64,000 nt of DNA, taken from the NCBI GenBank assembly GCA_030951045.1, contig JAUZQJ010000021.1, positions 1-64,000 of the forward strand, read 5' to 3'. Source of the DNA: Mariprofundus sp. GTDB taxonomy: Bacteria > Pseudomonadota > Zetaproteobacteria > Mariprofundales > Mariprofundaceae. Positions 10,105 to 21,963 of this stretch are shown here, piece after piece; position 1 is the stretch's first letter, and each line of letters opens with the position of its first letter. The position numbers and the translations under genes are program-made. The notes below the pieces were generated by a model. It was not told where the DNA came from, made no database searches, and saw only the letters and a program-made list of their open reading frames with translations.

Positions 10105-10830
10105 ATGTCTAAAGCATTTAAAGATCGTATTATCATGGTGACGGGTGCATCTGATGGGATTGGCTCCCATGTTGCCGCAGCCCTTGGGGCCGCAGGAGCA
10201 TCTGTTATCGCTACTGGCCGCAATGAAGATGGTTTGCAGGAAACACTTGAACGTATTGAAGAGCTTGGTGGTCGCTGCCTCTGTATTCCCTTTGAGCTGA
10301 CCGATTTCGAAAGCTATGGTAAATTGTTCCTGAGTTTGAAAGATCAGATTCCGCATCTTGATGGTCTGGTGCATTGTGCAGCATCGATTGATCGCTGTAC
10401 TCCGATGCAATATATCAAGACGGAAGCTTTCAGGGAGTCGCTTGATATCAATCTTACGGCTCCGAACATGCTCACTCAGATGATGTTGCCATTGTTAAAG
10501 AGAGCTGAATCCGCCTCTGTTATTTTCACCAGCTGTGATATGGTTGATGAAAATCAGACCAACTGGCATGCCTACGGTATGGCGAAGCGGGCTTTGGCCT
10601 ATGCCGCCGCCATGTGGCAAAATGAACATGCGGATAAACCGTATCGTTTCAACACATTGAACCCGGGTAAGGTGCGCACCGCCTTATTCAAACGCACTTA
10701 TGGTGGTATGCACCCTAAAGAAGTACCAGCTCCGGATAGTGTTGTGCCTGCATATCTTTACCTGCTATCAGATGCGTCAAAAGAGCTACGTGGTCAGAGC
10801 TTGCACGCGCGTGATCTGATCAAAGAATAG
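10105..10830 (+). CDS. SDR-family oxidoreductase (YciK-like)
   Basis: VTGASDGIGSHVAAALGAAGASVIATGRN Rossmann motif; YGMAKRAL catalytic YxxxK. Confidence 0.88.
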   Translation: MSKAFKDRIIMVTGASDGIGSHVAAALGAAGASVIATGRNEDGLQETLERIEELGGRCLCIPFELTDFESYGKLFLSLKDQIPHLDGLVHCAASIDRCTPMQYIKTEAFRESLDINLTAPNMLTQMMLPLLKRAESASVIFTSCDMVDENQTNWHAYGMAKRALAYAAAMWQNEHADKPYRFNTLNPGKVRTALFKRTYGGMHPKEVPAPDSVVPAYLYLLSDASKELRGQSLHARDLIKE

Positions 10831-11139
10831 ATTATCTCGATTATTGTTTGCCTGCATTCACATGTTTTTAGTGTCCTGTCGGATAAATAGGGATTGAAGT
10901 AGTGAGCAAGGTAGGCAAGCGCGTTAAAAAATAGTTTGAGCTCTCGGTGTATGGTGGAACTCTCTGCTGGTAATGAAGATGTTCTGGCCTTCCGACAAGG
11001 CTCGGCAAGTGATCGCATTAACATGAACTGTTCAGAATATAGAAAGAGGTGATCGATTACGTTTTTTGCTGCAAACGTATTATATTTGACGTAGAGTTAT
11101 CATAGCTTCGAACTTGGTTGAGGGAGAGCGATAGGCGAT

Positions 11140-12849
11140 ATGTCAAAGCATGACCTGATTTTTCGCATTGCCGGAGACGGAGGAGAGGGTGTTATCTCCT
11201 GCGGAGATCTTATCGCCGCTGCCTGTGCGCGTTCAGGCTTTGGAATTTTCACATTCAAAACATTTCCTGCTGAGGTGCGTGGTGGTTATGCGATGTATCA
11301 AATGCGCAGCGGCAGTGAAGCATTGCATAATCAGGGTGATGGCTTCGATATATTTTGTGCACTAAATAGCGAAGCCTATGAGATCAATAAAACGAATCTT
11401 CTGCCCGACACTGCTTTTGTTTATGACGATACCTTTTCTCCGGATGTTCCAGAAGGAGTGAGTGCTTTCCCCATTCCAATGACACAGTTATCCAGGCAGC
11501 TTGGTTTCAAAAAAGCCAAGAATATGGTGGCGCTCGGAGCATTGTCTCGACTGTTTAATGTTGCTGCTAATCATTTGAAAGAACTGCTGGTCGATCGGTT
11601 TGAAAGCAAGGGTGAGAAGGTTGTGGAGGCTAATCTCGAGGCTTTTGATCAAGGCTATGGGTATGCAGCTACTTTTGAACTGAGGCAGGATTTACAATTA
11701 CCCGCAGCTGGAAAAGCGACGGATGTTATTATGCTGTCGGGAAATGAGGCGATTGGTCTGGGTGCACTGATTGCAGGTCTAGATTTCTATTCGGCTTATC
11801 CCATCACCCCAGCCACTGAGGTTGCCAAATATCTTGCCCTGCATCTGCCGAAGAGAGGTGGGACAATGATTCAAGCCGAAGATGAAATTGCATCGATTTC
11901 GCAGGTGGTAGGAGCATCATTCGGTGGGAAAAAGGCCATGACTGCCACCAGTGGGCCCGGCCTGTCACTGATGAGCGAGATGTTGGGTTTTGCCTTCATG
12001 AGTGAGACACCGGCAGTGGTGGTAGATGTACAACGTGGTGGCCCATCTACGGGGCTTCCGACCAAACATGAGCAGTCTGATCTGCTGGCTGCCGTGTATG
12101 GCAGTCACGGCGATGCAGTACGTATCGTGTTATCGGTTGAGAATGTGGCGGATTGTATTCATATGACCGTGGATGCTTTGAATCTTGCTCAGACCTATCA
12201 GAGTCCTGTGATTCTGCTCTCAGACAGTTCGTTAGCTTTTTCGACTCAGACTGTACCTGTGCCTGATCTTGATGCGATTGAAGTGGTCGAGCGAAAGCGC
12301 TGGACGGGTGAGGGTGAATATCAACGCTATGAGATGAGCACGGATTGTATCTCTCCAATGGCTGATCCCGGGACGCCCTGTGCGATGCATATCGCGACGG
12401 GATTGGAACACAAACAGGATGGCCGGGCTGCATTCACACCGGATAATCACCAAGAGATGTCTGCCAAACGTTTTGATAAACTAAAATCGTTACCATCATA
12501 TTATAAAGCGGCTGAAGTGGATGGTGATGCAGGTACGGAGGTAGATATTGGTGTGATTGCCTGGGGGAGCACGATCGGTGTGGTGCGCGAGGCCATTGCG
12601 CGACTTAGAGTTGAGGGCATCAGAGTGAAGGGGTTGTACCCTAAATTGATCTGGCCGATGCAAGTTGAGCAATACGAAGCATTTGCTGAGGGTTGCGAGC
12701 AGATTCTCGTTGCTGAAGTGAATCAACAGGGGCAGTTGGCCCATCTCATCAGAGCAGAAACATCTCTGCATCCCATCTCTTATACTTTATGCGGAGGACT
12801 GCCATTCTCCCCTGACATGATCGCAAGCAGAGTCAGGGAGCTGTTATGA
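11140..12849 (+). CDS. korA: 2-oxoacid:ferredoxin oxidoreductase, fused gamma-alpha subunit (2-oxoglutarate type likely)
   Basis: N-terminal gamma domain (RIAGDGGEGVISCGDL.., TFPAEVRGGYAMYQ) followed by alpha domain (SGNEAIGLGALIAGLDFYSAYPITPATEVAKYL). Confidence 0.9.
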   Translation: MSKHDLIFRIAGDGGEGVISCGDLIAAACARSGFGIFTFKTFPAEVRGGYAMYQMRSGSEALHNQGDGFDIFCALNSEAYEINKTNLLPDTAFVYDDTFSPDVPEGVSAFPIPMTQLSRQLGFKKAKNMVALGALSRLFNVAANHLKELLVDRFESKGEKVVEANLEAFDQGYGYAATFELRQDLQLPAAGKATDVIMLSGNEAIGLGALIAGLDFYSAYPITPATEVAKYLALHLPKRGGTMIQAEDEIASISQVVGASFGGKKAMTATSGPGLSLMSEMLGFAFMSETPAVVVDVQRGGPSTGLPTKHEQSDLLAAVYGSHGDAVRIVLSVENVADCIHMTVDALNLAQTYQSPVILLSDSSLAFSTQTVPVPDLDAIEVVERKRWTGEGEYQRYEMSTDCISPMADPGTPCAMHIATGLEHKQDGRAAFTPDNHQEMSAKRFDKLKSLPSYYKAAEVDGDAGTEVDIGVIAWGSTIGVVREAIARLRVEGIRVKGLYPKLIWPMQVEQYEAFAEGCEQILVAEVNQQGQLAHLIRAETSLHPISYTLCGGLPFSPDMIASRVRELL

Positions 12850-12858
12850 GGGTTTGTT

Positions 12859-13716
12859 ATGCGTGAACCGATGAAGCCTAAAGATTATAAATCGGGCATC
12901 CCGCCGGTCTGGTGTGCTGGCTGTGGCAATTATGGTGCACTTTCAGCTATCTATCGTGCCCTGGCCGCATTACAGATTGATCCCGCCAACCTGGTCAATG
13001 TATCAGGCATTGGTTGTTCTTCGCGTATGCCTTATTTTCTCAAGGCTTATAAAATGCATACCCTGCATGGGCGGGCGGGGCCTGTAGCGACGGGTTTGCA
13101 ACTGGCGCGCCCTGATCTGAAAGTGTTGGTAACCGGCGGTGATGGCGATGGTTTCTCTATTGGTGGTGGGCACATGCCGCATTTGGGGCGCAGTAATGTA
13201 AACCTGACTTATGTGCTGATGGATAATCACATCTATGGTCTGACCAAGGGGCAGTTTTCCCCCACATCCAGACGTGATATGAAAAGTTATACCACGCCCT
13301 ATGGTGGTATTGAGGAACCAATGCGGCCACTGTTATATATGCTTACTTACGGGGCCAGTTATGTTGCACAGGCTTATGCCGGGAATGCCAACATGTGTGC
13401 TGAACTGATCAAAGATGGTTTAGAGCATCAGGGGATGGCGTATATCCATCTGCTTAGTCAGTGCCCGACCTTCAATAAGATGGATACGGCTGATTATTTC
13501 AAGAGTATCATTAAAGAGATTCCGGCATCTCACGATACGAGTGATTTGCGCAAGGCCATGCGTCTGATCTATAAATTTAAGGATAAAGAACCGGTAGGCT
13601 TGCTCTATCAAACTCGGCGGCCGACACTGGATGAGTGCATGGCCGGTCTGGTTGAGCAGGCTGGTGGTTCAAAGGGCTACGATATCAATAAAATCATTGA
13701 CCTTGCACGTCCCTAA
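12859..13716 (+). CDS. korB: 2-oxoacid:ferredoxin oxidoreductase beta subunit
   Basis: PVWCAGCGNYGALSA, GIGCSSRMP, TPP motif GGDGDGFSIGGGHMPHLGRSNVNLTYVLMDNHIYGLTKGQ. Confidence 0.92.
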   Translation: MREPMKPKDYKSGIPPVWCAGCGNYGALSAIYRALAALQIDPANLVNVSGIGCSSRMPYFLKAYKMHTLHGRAGPVATGLQLARPDLKVLVTGGDGDGFSIGGGHMPHLGRSNVNLTYVLMDNHIYGLTKGQFSPTSRRDMKSYTTPYGGIEEPMRPLLYMLTYGASYVAQAYAGNANMCAELIKDGLEHQGMAYIHLLSQCPTFNKMDTADYFKSIIKEIPASHDTSDLRKAMRLIYKFKDKEPVGLLYQTRRPTLDECMAGLVEQAGGSKGYDINKIIDLARP

Positions 13717-13840
13717 GTTCGATAGATCCGAAGGGCAATTGCATTAACATCCTGTTTTTTACTATCATTATTCAGCATTTTTTACCGGCTGCGCCTGCGT
13801 ATCCATGCGCCTGCGGCATTTGTGCATCCTGCACGTCACA

Positions 13841-14040
13841 GCGTTACCCTAGGGGAGTCTCTCTTGTGTAAACACACTCACCTTCAGGGCGCAGAGTGCG
13901 CAAAGAAACCCGGTACAATAATGATAAAAAATGCTAACCGGAGCGTAATATATGTGGGCTGCATCCACTTTGCCTTTACTCTGCGTCCTCCGCGTCTCTG
14001 CGGTGAACGCTTTTATCTGCTTTAATGCGATTGCTCTGAC
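13841..14040. repeat. Dispersed intergenic repeat, copy B (between korB and the Nfn-like gene)
   Basis: aggggagtctctcttgtgtaaac..caccttcagggcgcagagtgcgcaaag ... ctctgcgtcctccgcgtctctgcggtgaac..ctttaatgcgattgctctgac. Confidence 0.65.
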
Positions 14041-14048
14041 AAGATACG

Positions 14049-17000
14049 TTACTGGCGCAAACCAAGCTGACGCAGAGAGCGGTCAATCCATTGTCTGGTC
14101 AGTTTTTCCTGTACGGATTGTTGTTGCAGACGTTGCATCAAGGCTTGGAAATCCACCTCGTCAAGCAACTGATCCTGATTGAAGCAGGAGAACACCACAC
14201 CGTTCTCTTTACCTGTATTGGGATCTCTGTGGGGTTGCAGACATTGGCCACAGATTTTTTTCATCATGCACTGCATCGGTGAGTTGATCGATCCAATGCC
14301 GATATGATCCGGTTTTAGATAGGGTTTAAGCAGGCCATGGCGGGCATCGGAAATCACACGCATCAGTCCTGCTGAGCCAATGACAATGATGCGATCAATG
14401 GCATTCAATGGCATCTCCGTTTCCCCTAATTCACCTTTGCCATAAGCCTCCAGAGCTTCCAACATATTGCCGGTAAATGTTTTATCCTGCTTTCTACCCG
14501 GTTCAAAGCCGGGAAATTCATCACAAACCCAGACGATCTGATCAGATGCAGCTTCAATTTCTGGGACTTTAAAGCGGTCAATCAGTTGTTTGTAACCGGC
14601 AAAGTAGAGCACTTTAGAGCCGGCCTTTTTAAAAGCGCTGCCAATCGAGAAGAGCACTGCATTTCCAAGACCACCTCCTATTAAGAGCACATTTTCATTG
14701 CTTGTAATTTCACTGGGGCAGCCTGTTGGCCCCATCAGTACAACCGGTTCACCCAGTTCAAGATGGGCACACAGGTCAGATGAGCCTCCCATCTCCAGCA
14801 GGATCAGCGAAATCAGTCCTTCCTCCACATCCACTTCTGCACCGGTCAGTGCTACGCCTTCCATGGCCAGCACAGTGCCATCTACGTGCCTGGCATTGGC
14901 CTCATAATTTTGCAGACGATAGAACTGGCCGGGTTGAAAATTCCGAGCGGCCCTTGGTGCGCGCACAATCACTTCCACAATGTTCGGGGTCATGCGATGG
15001 ACGGCATACACGTGTGCTTGCAGTTCATGGTTTAATAGTTCCATGATCGCGTTTGCCAAGGCAGGGGTCGGAGCTCTTTTTTCCAAGATGCGATTGATAC
15101 TTGCATAACCCTGCGTTGCACTGGCCATGGCTTTGACCACATTGCCGGCGAAAGAGGGGTGCAGATCACCGAAGTAGCTGATGGCGCGATTATCCTGCCG
15201 GATATGGGTGAACATATGAGCTTGTTCAGGTTTTGCACTGCGCTCTGGTGTTACGGGCTGGCCATGATCATCCACGGCCTGAAAATATTTACCGTCCATG
15301 TTGAACTGATCGGGATATTCCTGCGCCAGAACCGTGTTGGGTTTGGTGCCTGCGGCAACCAGAATTGATTGCGCTGGCAGACAAACAGATTCATTTGTCG
15401 TTTCCAGTTTGCCATCTTCATTGAGGTGGGTACGTTGTAATATGATCGCTTTGCTATGGCCGTATTGATCGATATCAATTGACGTTGGAGAGAGCAATTC
15501 GCAGAAACGGATGCCTTCCTGCATGGATTTGTTAATCTCTTCGTGATTCAGGGTATAACTTGGTGCATCAATCAGGCGTCTGCGATAAGCAATGGTTGAA
15601 CCACCCCAGCTATTGAGCAGTTTCAGTATATCAGGTTCACGTGCTTCTGCCGATGCTTTGTGATGCTCGGAGCGGATAGCACGAGCATGCTCCAGATATT
15701 CATCGGCAATGATGCGTTCTTCTTCTCCCCAAGCTGAACGTACATGTTTTTCAGAGGACTCTGAAACCAGGGTTTCGTAGCGGCTAAGAAATTTCTCTAC
15801 CTGTACCGGATAGTAGGCCAGAGCCTCAGTTGCGGTATCAATGGCAGTTAGCCCGCCACCGATTACAACAATGGGTAGCCTGATTTGCAGATTGGCAATC
15901 GAACTGGCTTTGGCTGCACCTGTTAGCTGCAGCGCCATCAGAAAATCAGATGCCTGACGCACGCCGCGTGCCATGCCGTTGGGAATAGAGATGACCGTTG
16001 GTGCACCAGCACCCAGACATAAGGCGATATGATCAAAGCCCATATCAAAGGCTTCATCAAACGTAATTGTGCTGCCGAGGCGTACGCCGCCGTACATGGC
16101 AAACTGATCGCGGCGCTCCAGCAAAAGCCGAATAATTTTGAGATAATTTTTATCCCAGCGTACGGTGATGCCGTATTCTGTAACGCCACCAAAACCAGCC
16201 ATGATACGGTCATCCAGTGATTCATTGAGGTCGGAGATGTTCCGTATGGGTTTAAAGTTGATGCGTTGTTCTGCTTTTCTGCTACCCGCGATCTCAACAG
16301 GCAAGGGCTCAATTTTCAGGCCGTCAACAGCAACAATGGCATGGCCTTCATTCATCAAATGATGGGCCAAGGTGAAACCTGCCGGGCCAAGACCGGCAAT
16401 AAGTATCTTATAACCGGATGCCTCTTTTGGCAGAGGTCGCCTCAAATTCAACGGATTCCAGCGCGTTAACAGGCTATAGACTTCAAAGCCCCAAGGCAGA
16501 TTCAATACCTCTTTGAGCATACGTGATTCAATATGAGGAATATTCACCGGCTCCTGCTTTTGATAGATACAGGATTTGATACAGTCATTGCATATACGGT
16601 GACCGGTGGCAGCTACGATGGGGTTATCGACACATGCCATAGCCAGTGCCCCCAGACTTTTGCCGTTTGATGCGAGCAGATTCATCTCAGAAATTTTTTC
16701 CTGCAAAGGACATCCGGCCAAAGGCACATCAAAAGGACTATTTTTAAATTGATTGGTCTTTTTGTCTTTCAGACCAGTGGAGCAGGAGTCCCGGCCCTGC
16801 TTGTGACACCAGATGCAATAATTAGACTGATCAAGGGCTTTGTTCAGATCCGCTCCGTGATCGGTGAGTTTAAATCCTTCACGTAAGCGCAGTGTTTCAT
16901 CTACCCCTTGCATGGTATCTGTCGCATTGATTCCTGAATGTTGAACGGGCACCAAGTCTAGAGGCTTCACTGAATTCGCCAGTTTAAATAATACCCCATC

Positions 17001-17540
17001 GCGATGTTCTTTTTGTCCTGTAGAGCTTTGAACAGCCCAGCGGGCATATGCAGCTGCCTTATTCAGTGCTTTTGTATTGTTCTCTTTATCCGGCAGCCAG
17101 CCCATGACATGTGTGGCAAAAGCCAGCTCAGTAAATGTCTCGGCAAATATGATGCTGAATTCATCGGCAATCTGCGCTGCTTGCTCATCATCAATGATAT
17201 CGTCATCGGTCTGTTTGTTCAGGCGCTGTACGAACTGTTTTTTACACTGATATAGTGGAGACAATTGTTGTTGTTTCTCAGCCAGTTGTTTGATGTCGCT
17301 ATCAATATCAAATAGCGCTGCGATGAATGTCTCAAGCTGTGGTGCCAGTTCAATCAACAGGGCAGCTTCATTTTTCTTATCAAGAGAAGAAGGATTGGAT
17401 CTGGCCGCCAACAGACGATCCGCAAGATCTGAATTCTGAGATTTAAGCAGGCCGATAAATAGTTTATCAATACGTTTCAGGCCCTTGCTGTGATACAGGT
17501 CCATGAAATCCAGATCGTGTTTCAGATGCAGCTCATGCAA
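14049..17540 (-). CDS. Large FAD/NAD(P)/Fe-S oxidoreductase: GltD/NfnB-like module fused to PyrK/NfnA-like (FNR + [2Fe-2S]) module
   Basis: 1163 aa; Cys-rich region (YCIWCHKQGRDSC, RICNDCIKSC), FAD-binding ILIAGLGPAGFTLAHHL, second Rossmann PIVVIGGGLTAIDTA, C-terminal FNR domain (RNFQPGQFYRLQ, LLIGGGLGNAVLFS) and C-terminal Cys motif QCMMKKICGQCLQPHRDPNTGKENGVVFSCF. Confidence 0.85.
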   Translation of the reverse strand: MHELHLKHDLDFMDLYHSKGLKRIDKLFIGLLKSQNSDLADRLLAARSNPSSLDKKNEAALLIELAPQLETFIAALFDIDSDIKQLAEKQQQLSPLYQCKKQFVQRLNKQTDDDIIDDEQAAQIADEFSIIFAETFTELAFATHVMGWLPDKENNTKALNKAAAYARWAVQSSTGQKEHRDGVLFKLANSVKPLDLVPVQHSGINATDTMQGVDETLRLREGFKLTDHGADLNKALDQSNYCIWCHKQGRDSCSTGLKDKKTNQFKNSPFDVPLAGCPLQEKISEMNLLASNGKSLGALAMACVDNPIVAATGHRICNDCIKSCIYQKQEPVNIPHIESRMLKEVLNLPWGFEVYSLLTRWNPLNLRRPLPKEASGYKILIAGLGPAGFTLAHHLMNEGHAIVAVDGLKIEPLPVEIAGSRKAEQRINFKPIRNISDLNESLDDRIMAGFGGVTEYGITVRWDKNYLKIIRLLLERRDQFAMYGGVRLGSTITFDEAFDMGFDHIALCLGAGAPTVISIPNGMARGVRQASDFLMALQLTGAAKASSIANLQIRLPIVVIGGGLTAIDTATEALAYYPVQVEKFLSRYETLVSESSEKHVRSAWGEEERIIADEYLEHARAIRSEHHKASAEAREPDILKLLNSWGGSTIAYRRRLIDAPSYTLNHEEINKSMQEGIRFCELLSPTSIDIDQYGHSKAIILQRTHLNEDGKLETTNESVCLPAQSILVAAGTKPNTVLAQEYPDQFNMDGKYFQAVDDHGQPVTPERSAKPEQAHMFTHIRQDNRAISYFGDLHPSFAGNVVKAMASATQGYASINRILEKRAPTPALANAIMELLNHELQAHVYAVHRMTPNIVEVIVRAPRAARNFQPGQFYRLQNYEANARHVDGTVLAMEGVALTGAEVDVEEGLISLILLEMGGSSDLCAHLELGEPVVLMGPTGCPSEITSNENVLLIGGGLGNAVLFSIGSAFKKAGSKVLYFAGYKQLIDRFKVPEIEAASDQIVWVCDEFPGFEPGRKQDKTFTGNMLEALEAYGKGELGETEMPLNAIDRIIVIGSAGLMRVISDARHGLLKPYLKPDHIGIGSINSPMQCMMKKICGQCLQPHRDPNTGKENGVVFSCFNQDQLLDEVDFQALMQRLQQQSVQEKLTRQWIDRSLRQLGLRQ

Positions 17541-17860
17541 ATCAGCCTCCCGAAGTGTCCATGTTCAGCATAGAATAATCTTTTTCTTACCTAAATTACA
17601 GTAGGTGTTCAGTTCATAACGTAATCGTTTTTTGAAATGTGATGCTATTCATGAATGGGGTGATAAATATTGTTGAATGCATCATGTTTAATCGCATGTG
17701 CGTTGCTGAGAGGGGAGAACAGATCAGTCACATTGGCTTCTATATGATTGTGGTCGCTAGATGGATGTGATCAGGCCATACTGCGCGGATTATTGATCAG
17801 CTTGAATGACCACCTTGGTATAACCCAATATGTCTTGCTCAATAATTAAGCGAGGATGCT

Positions 17861-18151
17861 ATGAAAAAAACGTTTCAATTAAGTCACCCGAAAAAAAAGG
17901 TCGCAAGGCTGGTGGACTCTGTACGGTGCGATGTGAAAAAATACCTGAAAAGAGAGCGTAAAAAAGATCTATCTGAAGGTGTGGACTATTGGGATTTTGA
18001 TTGCAAATTTGGTCCCAGTGCTGAACTGGCTGAAGTGATTGAAGTGGCGGATATTGGAAAAGCTATTGATGAGGCAGAAAAACAGCAGTTTGAGGCAGTA
18101 TATGTAGAAATTCTGGCCAAACCGGGTTACAGAGCAGAACGGGATAATTGA
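17861..18151 (+). CDS. DUF6172-type conserved small protein
   Basis: 96 aa MKKTFQLSHPKKKVARLVDSVRCDVKKYLKRERKK..VDYWDFDCKFG; recognised conserved family, function unknown. Confidence 0.7.
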   Translation: MKKTFQLSHPKKKVARLVDSVRCDVKKYLKRERKKDLSEGVDYWDFDCKFGPSAELAEVIEVADIGKAIDEAEKQQFEAVYVEILAKPGYRAERDN

Positions 18152-18233
18152 AGGCTCCAGCATAAGTCTGCTTAAGCATAATTGTTGAAGGGGTAATAGC
18201 GGTGCTATGCCCTACTGTATGACTTGGTTATAG

Positions 18234-20138
<1,905 letters not shown>

Positions 20139-20160
20139 TTACCATATTAGTCAGCATTTT

Positions 20161-20208
20161 CCACCGCAGAGTACGCAGAAGGTGAGTTTTTAATGCGATT
20201 GCCCTGGA
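20161..20208. repeat. Dispersed intergenic repeat, short copy C (downstream of thiC)
   Basis: ccaccgcagagtacgcagaaggtgagtttttaatgcgattgccctgg. Confidence 0.6.
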
Positions 20209-20304
20209 GTAAACATAGTGATGGATTTACGCTGTGTGATTTTACTGTATAATGGATGATAGTCGGTTGTTTATGCTGCCGCTTTGATTCACAGGAGGAC
20301 TGTT

Positions 20305-20772
20305 ATGGCATATTCCAAGGTTTTTGCGCGTGATATTATGAATGCTTCTCCGCCGCATTGTCATATGGATCTATCAGTGGAAGCGGTCGCTAAACGATTT
20401 GCTGATGAAGGTATCACAGGCATGTTGGTGGTGGATGATGACAAGCGTTTGTTGGGAGTGATCACCGAAAGTAATTTGGTCGATCAGCAGCGAAACCTGC
20501 ATCTGCCGACTGCGATTGCATTGTTTGATATGGTTATCCCCATGGGAGCGGCGAAGTTTGAGCAAGAACTTAAGCAAATGCAGGCCATGACGGTGGGTGA
20601 TCTGGTAGAAGATGATGTGGTATCTGTGAAGGATAGCGCTGATTTGAACGAAGTATCCAGTATCATGAGTGATCATCGTATTAATCATTTGCCGGTATTG
20701 GATGAATCTGGCGATGTGGTAGTAGGTATGATTTGTAAACATGATGTGATCAAAGCGCTGGTCGCTCACTGA
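20305..20772 (+). CDS. CBS-domain pair protein
   Basis: VEAVAKRFADEGITGMLVVDDDKRLLGVITESNLV and DLNEVSSIMSDHRINHLPVLDESGDVVVGMICKHDVI. Confidence 0.9.
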   Translation: MAYSKVFARDIMNASPPHCHMDLSVEAVAKRFADEGITGMLVVDDDKRLLGVITESNLVDQQRNLHLPTAIALFDMVIPMGAAKFEQELKQMQAMTVGDLVEDDVVSVKDSADLNEVSSIMSDHRINHLPVLDESGDVVVGMICKHDVIKALVAH

Positions 20773-20778
20773 ATTAGC

Positions 20779-21216
20779 TTGAACTTTTTATCCCGTAACG
20801 AAACAGACACGATAGGTATCGCCAACGATTTTTCTGCATCACTTCAAGCGGGTGATGTGGTGGCTTTGTCTGGTGAACTTGGGGCTGGAAAAAGTGTCTT
20901 TTGTCGTGCCTTGATGCGCTCCTTGGGCGTTCAGGATGAGGCTCTTCCCAGTCCAACCTTTGCTATTATTCAGGAATATGATGGCGCTATTTATAAATTG
21001 GCACATATGGACTGGTATAGGCTCGAGGATGCCGATGAAATTGAGATGCTCGGCGTACGCGACTATTTTCAACCACCATGGATTTGTTTGATTGAGTGGG
21101 CAGAGCGAGCAGATACGCTGCTTTCTGATCGCGTTATTCATGTTGAAATAAGCTGTGTAGAGCATGATCTGGATGCACGCGTGATTAATATTATGGGGTC
21201 AACGTCTAAGCCGTAA
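20779..21216 (+). CDS. tsaE: tRNA t6A biosynthesis ATPase TsaE
   Basis: ALSGELGAGKSVFCRALMRSLG Walker A, SPTFAIIQEYDG..HMDWYRLEDADEIEMLG. TTG start likely. Confidence 0.93.
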   Translation: MNFLSRNETDTIGIANDFSASLQAGDVVALSGELGAGKSVFCRALMRSLGVQDEALPSPTFAIIQEYDGAIYKLAHMDWYRLEDADEIEMLGVRDYFQPPWICLIEWAERADTLLSDRVIHVEISCVEHDLDARVINIMGSTSKP

Positions 21217-21253
21217 GTGTATTGGGGTGTCGATCTTTAACTATTTGTCTTTA

Positions 21254-21889
21254 TCAGTCGGAAAATGATTCACCATAACAGGCTTCCCACTCTTTCTGGC
21301 TGCGGAACTCAAGCCCTAGCTGTTTTAGATGACCATCGTGAATATCGAAAATTAGACCAATCACACTCACGTGTTGTCCCCGTTTCCACGCTTCACGCAC
21401 AATGGTGTTGCGGCAAATATTGTGTACCTGTGCTTGAACATTGAGTTCAGCCAAACGCTCAGAACGTTCCTTAGGGGGGAGTTTTTTTAATTCCCCAGCA
21501 TGTCTGTTGTAAACAAAACGTACCTGATCCAGCCATAGATCTACTGGCTGCACGCCGCTGTGTTCGAGTGCCGCATGAATACCACCACAGTCATAATGGC
21601 CGCATACGATGATGTTGGGTATTTTGAGTTCATCAATGGCATATTCGAGTACGGCCAACGAGTTTAAATCATTGGTGGCAAAGATATTAGCAACATTGCG
21701 ATGCACAAATACAGAACCTATTGGCAATCCTGCCAGTTTGTCTGGACCGACACGCGCATCTGAACAGCCTATCCACAGGGTTTCCGGATTCTGGGTTTGT
21801 GAGATGCTTTTGAAAAAATCAGGAGTATCCCGTATGACCTGATCGGCCCATGAGTGATTGTAAGCAAGCATTTTATCGAGAAATGGCAT
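21254..21889 (-). CDS. can: Beta-class carbonic anhydrase
   Basis: WIGCSDARVGPDKLAGLPIGSVFVHRNVAN, CGHYDCGG. Confidence 0.95.
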   Translation of the reverse strand: MPFLDKMLAYNHSWADQVIRDTPDFFKSISQTQNPETLWIGCSDARVGPDKLAGLPIGSVFVHRNVANIFATNDLNSLAVLEYAIDELKIPNIIVCGHYDCGGIHAALEHSGVQPVDLWLDQVRFVYNRHAGELKKLPPKERSERLAELNVQAQVHNICRNTIVREAWKRGQHVSVIGLIFDIHDGHLKQLGLEFRSQKEWEACYGESFSD

Positions 21890-21963
21890 AATGGTGGATA
21901 AGACTAGACAGGTGGATCGGTGGGGGGAAGAAAAATTGATGATATGGTGTATTGAGGGCCTCG

